NCBI RefSeq assembly: GCF_023101765.2
Contig: NC_064216.1
Span: 7,195,545-7,259,544, forward strand
Direction: 5' to 3'
DNA length: 64,000 nt
Origin: Spodoptera frugiperda
Taxonomy: Eukaryota; Arthropoda; Insecta; Lepidoptera; Noctuidae
Numbering within the stretch: position 1 is the stretch's first letter; every line of letters begins with the position of its first letter. The notes beneath the pieces are model-generated. The model was not told the origin of the DNA. It searched no databases and worked only from the letters and a program-made list of their open reading frames with translations. Below are positions 63,300 through 64,000 of the stretch, piece by piece. A program made the translations under genes and the position numbers.

Positions 63300-63495
63300 A
63301 TTTTGGTGTCATTGGAGTGGCCTCTAGGTTTAAGAGTGATCCGGAGGAGGTCTACTTAGAGGACCCGGTGCCCCTTATAGGTGCAGAAGGTGGCCACCGG
63401 TTTTAGTGAGGTATAAATCCCACACTCCCTAGTCTTTTATCCCCAAAGAGCTAGGCGCCTTTTGAAGGTTTCCCCCGTCATCAAAAAAGGCTTAA
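63300..63495 (+). repeat. Probable LINE-like interspersed repeat
   Basis: A sharply GC-richer block in AT-rich DNA with GATCCGGAGGAGGTCTAC, AGAAGGTGGCCACCGGTTTT, CCCACACTCCCTAGTC and GAGCTAGGCGCCTTTTGAAG, then a short A-run. The block order resembles a moth non-LTR 3' region I recall; the family is not identified. Confidence 0.45.
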
Positions 63496-64000
63496 CAGTG
63501 AATGTATATCACAAATGAAGGCATATAGGCACAAGAAGTGCCTGTCGTGTATCAACAGCAATGCAGAAACAGAGAATATTTTCAATATTTTATTACATAA
63601 AATGTAAAAAAGTAACTCAAATATACGATTCAAAAGCAAATAGGTAGCCATATTACTTCAAGACTAAATTAACCTACTTATACCAACAACTAACCATACA
63701 AATAATATATTACAGAAACACAAGAAAGAACCATTAATAAAATCGCTGTTAACATTACATTACTGACAGCCGTTTAACCATCAAACTGAACGAGTAATTA
63801 TAACTAACACACCCGACTCCGCTTGCATTAAATGGTAATTAAAACAGAATAAGATCAGAAGCTACACGAAGTAATTAGTTCTGCGTACGCGCATATATTA
63901 AAACGATTTTGTTTTATTGGTTTAATGAAGTATGGTTTTTGCTTAAAAGCTATCTATCATAGATGACTTGGAATGGAAGAGTGGTTTGTTGGTTCGTGTG
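63496..64000. other. Non-coding AT-rich region at the window end
   Basis: No exon or repeat recognised. Confidence 0.5.

Noticed and set aside
1..64000. Bacterial-type features such as operons, Shine-Dalgarno sites, CRISPR arrays or prophage
   Set aside because: No regularly spaced repeats, no dense gene layout, and clear intron and SINE/LINE signals show this is animal nuclear DNA.

Overview
The window is eukaryotic nuclear DNA, almost certainly from a moth or butterfly (Lepidoptera). It is AT-rich with short GC-rich islands and has no operons or long open frames apart from one zinc-finger exon. It also carries many decayed interspersed repeats of types I recognise from lepidopteran genomes: non-LTR tails ending in (CAT)n/(ATG)n, tRNA-like SINEs, and small DNA-transposon derivatives. 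The repeat types fit a noctuid-like moth, but the species cannot be fixed from the sequence alone.

Only one protein-coding exon can be supported. It is on the minus strand at 5612-6417 and is the 3'-terminal coding exon of hamlet (ham), the insect member of the MECOM/PRDM16 family of zinc-finger transcription factors. It encodes a CtBP-type PLDLR motif, a Pro/His/Ala-rich linker, the C-terminal cluster of three C2H2 fingers and the family's YFxEIRxF tail, then a stop. A clear splice acceptor and branch-point-like sequence lie just upstream at 6418-6446. The PR domain and N-terminal finger cluster were not found, so they probably lie beyond position 64000.

Layout: 1-5611 is the ham 3' UTR and downstream flank. 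From about 6421 to 64000 I see no further exon. The simplest reading is that this is one very long intron, or the 5' region, of ham. It carries scattered CpG-rich islands in AT-rich DNA, and these hold candidate transcription-factor sites: repeated NRF1/Ewg-like TGCGCAGGCGCA motifs, paired Su(H) sites at 10766-10806, a CArG box at 7809 and a YY1/Pho site at 45518.

Mobile DNA: a piggyBac-like non-autonomous element with TTAA target duplications and a nested repeat (42626-43764), a 239-bp hAT-like element (31716-31954), a 200-bp Harbinger-like MITE with a TAA target duplication (17530-17729), a tRNA-derived SINE family (57899-58125 and 62699-62812), another SINE-like repeat (33370-33535), five copies of one LINE/SINE-tail family (15056, 43770, 47318, 52388 and 60590), several (CAT)n-type non-LTR 3' ends (2288, 4130, 14530, 16305, 29248 and 62160), and a two-copy family at 32321 and 55595. 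Nearly all short open frames elsewhere are chance frames or lie inside these repeats. I found no previously undescribed multi-gene system. The most notable items are the regulatory-motif islands and the well-preserved transposon ends.
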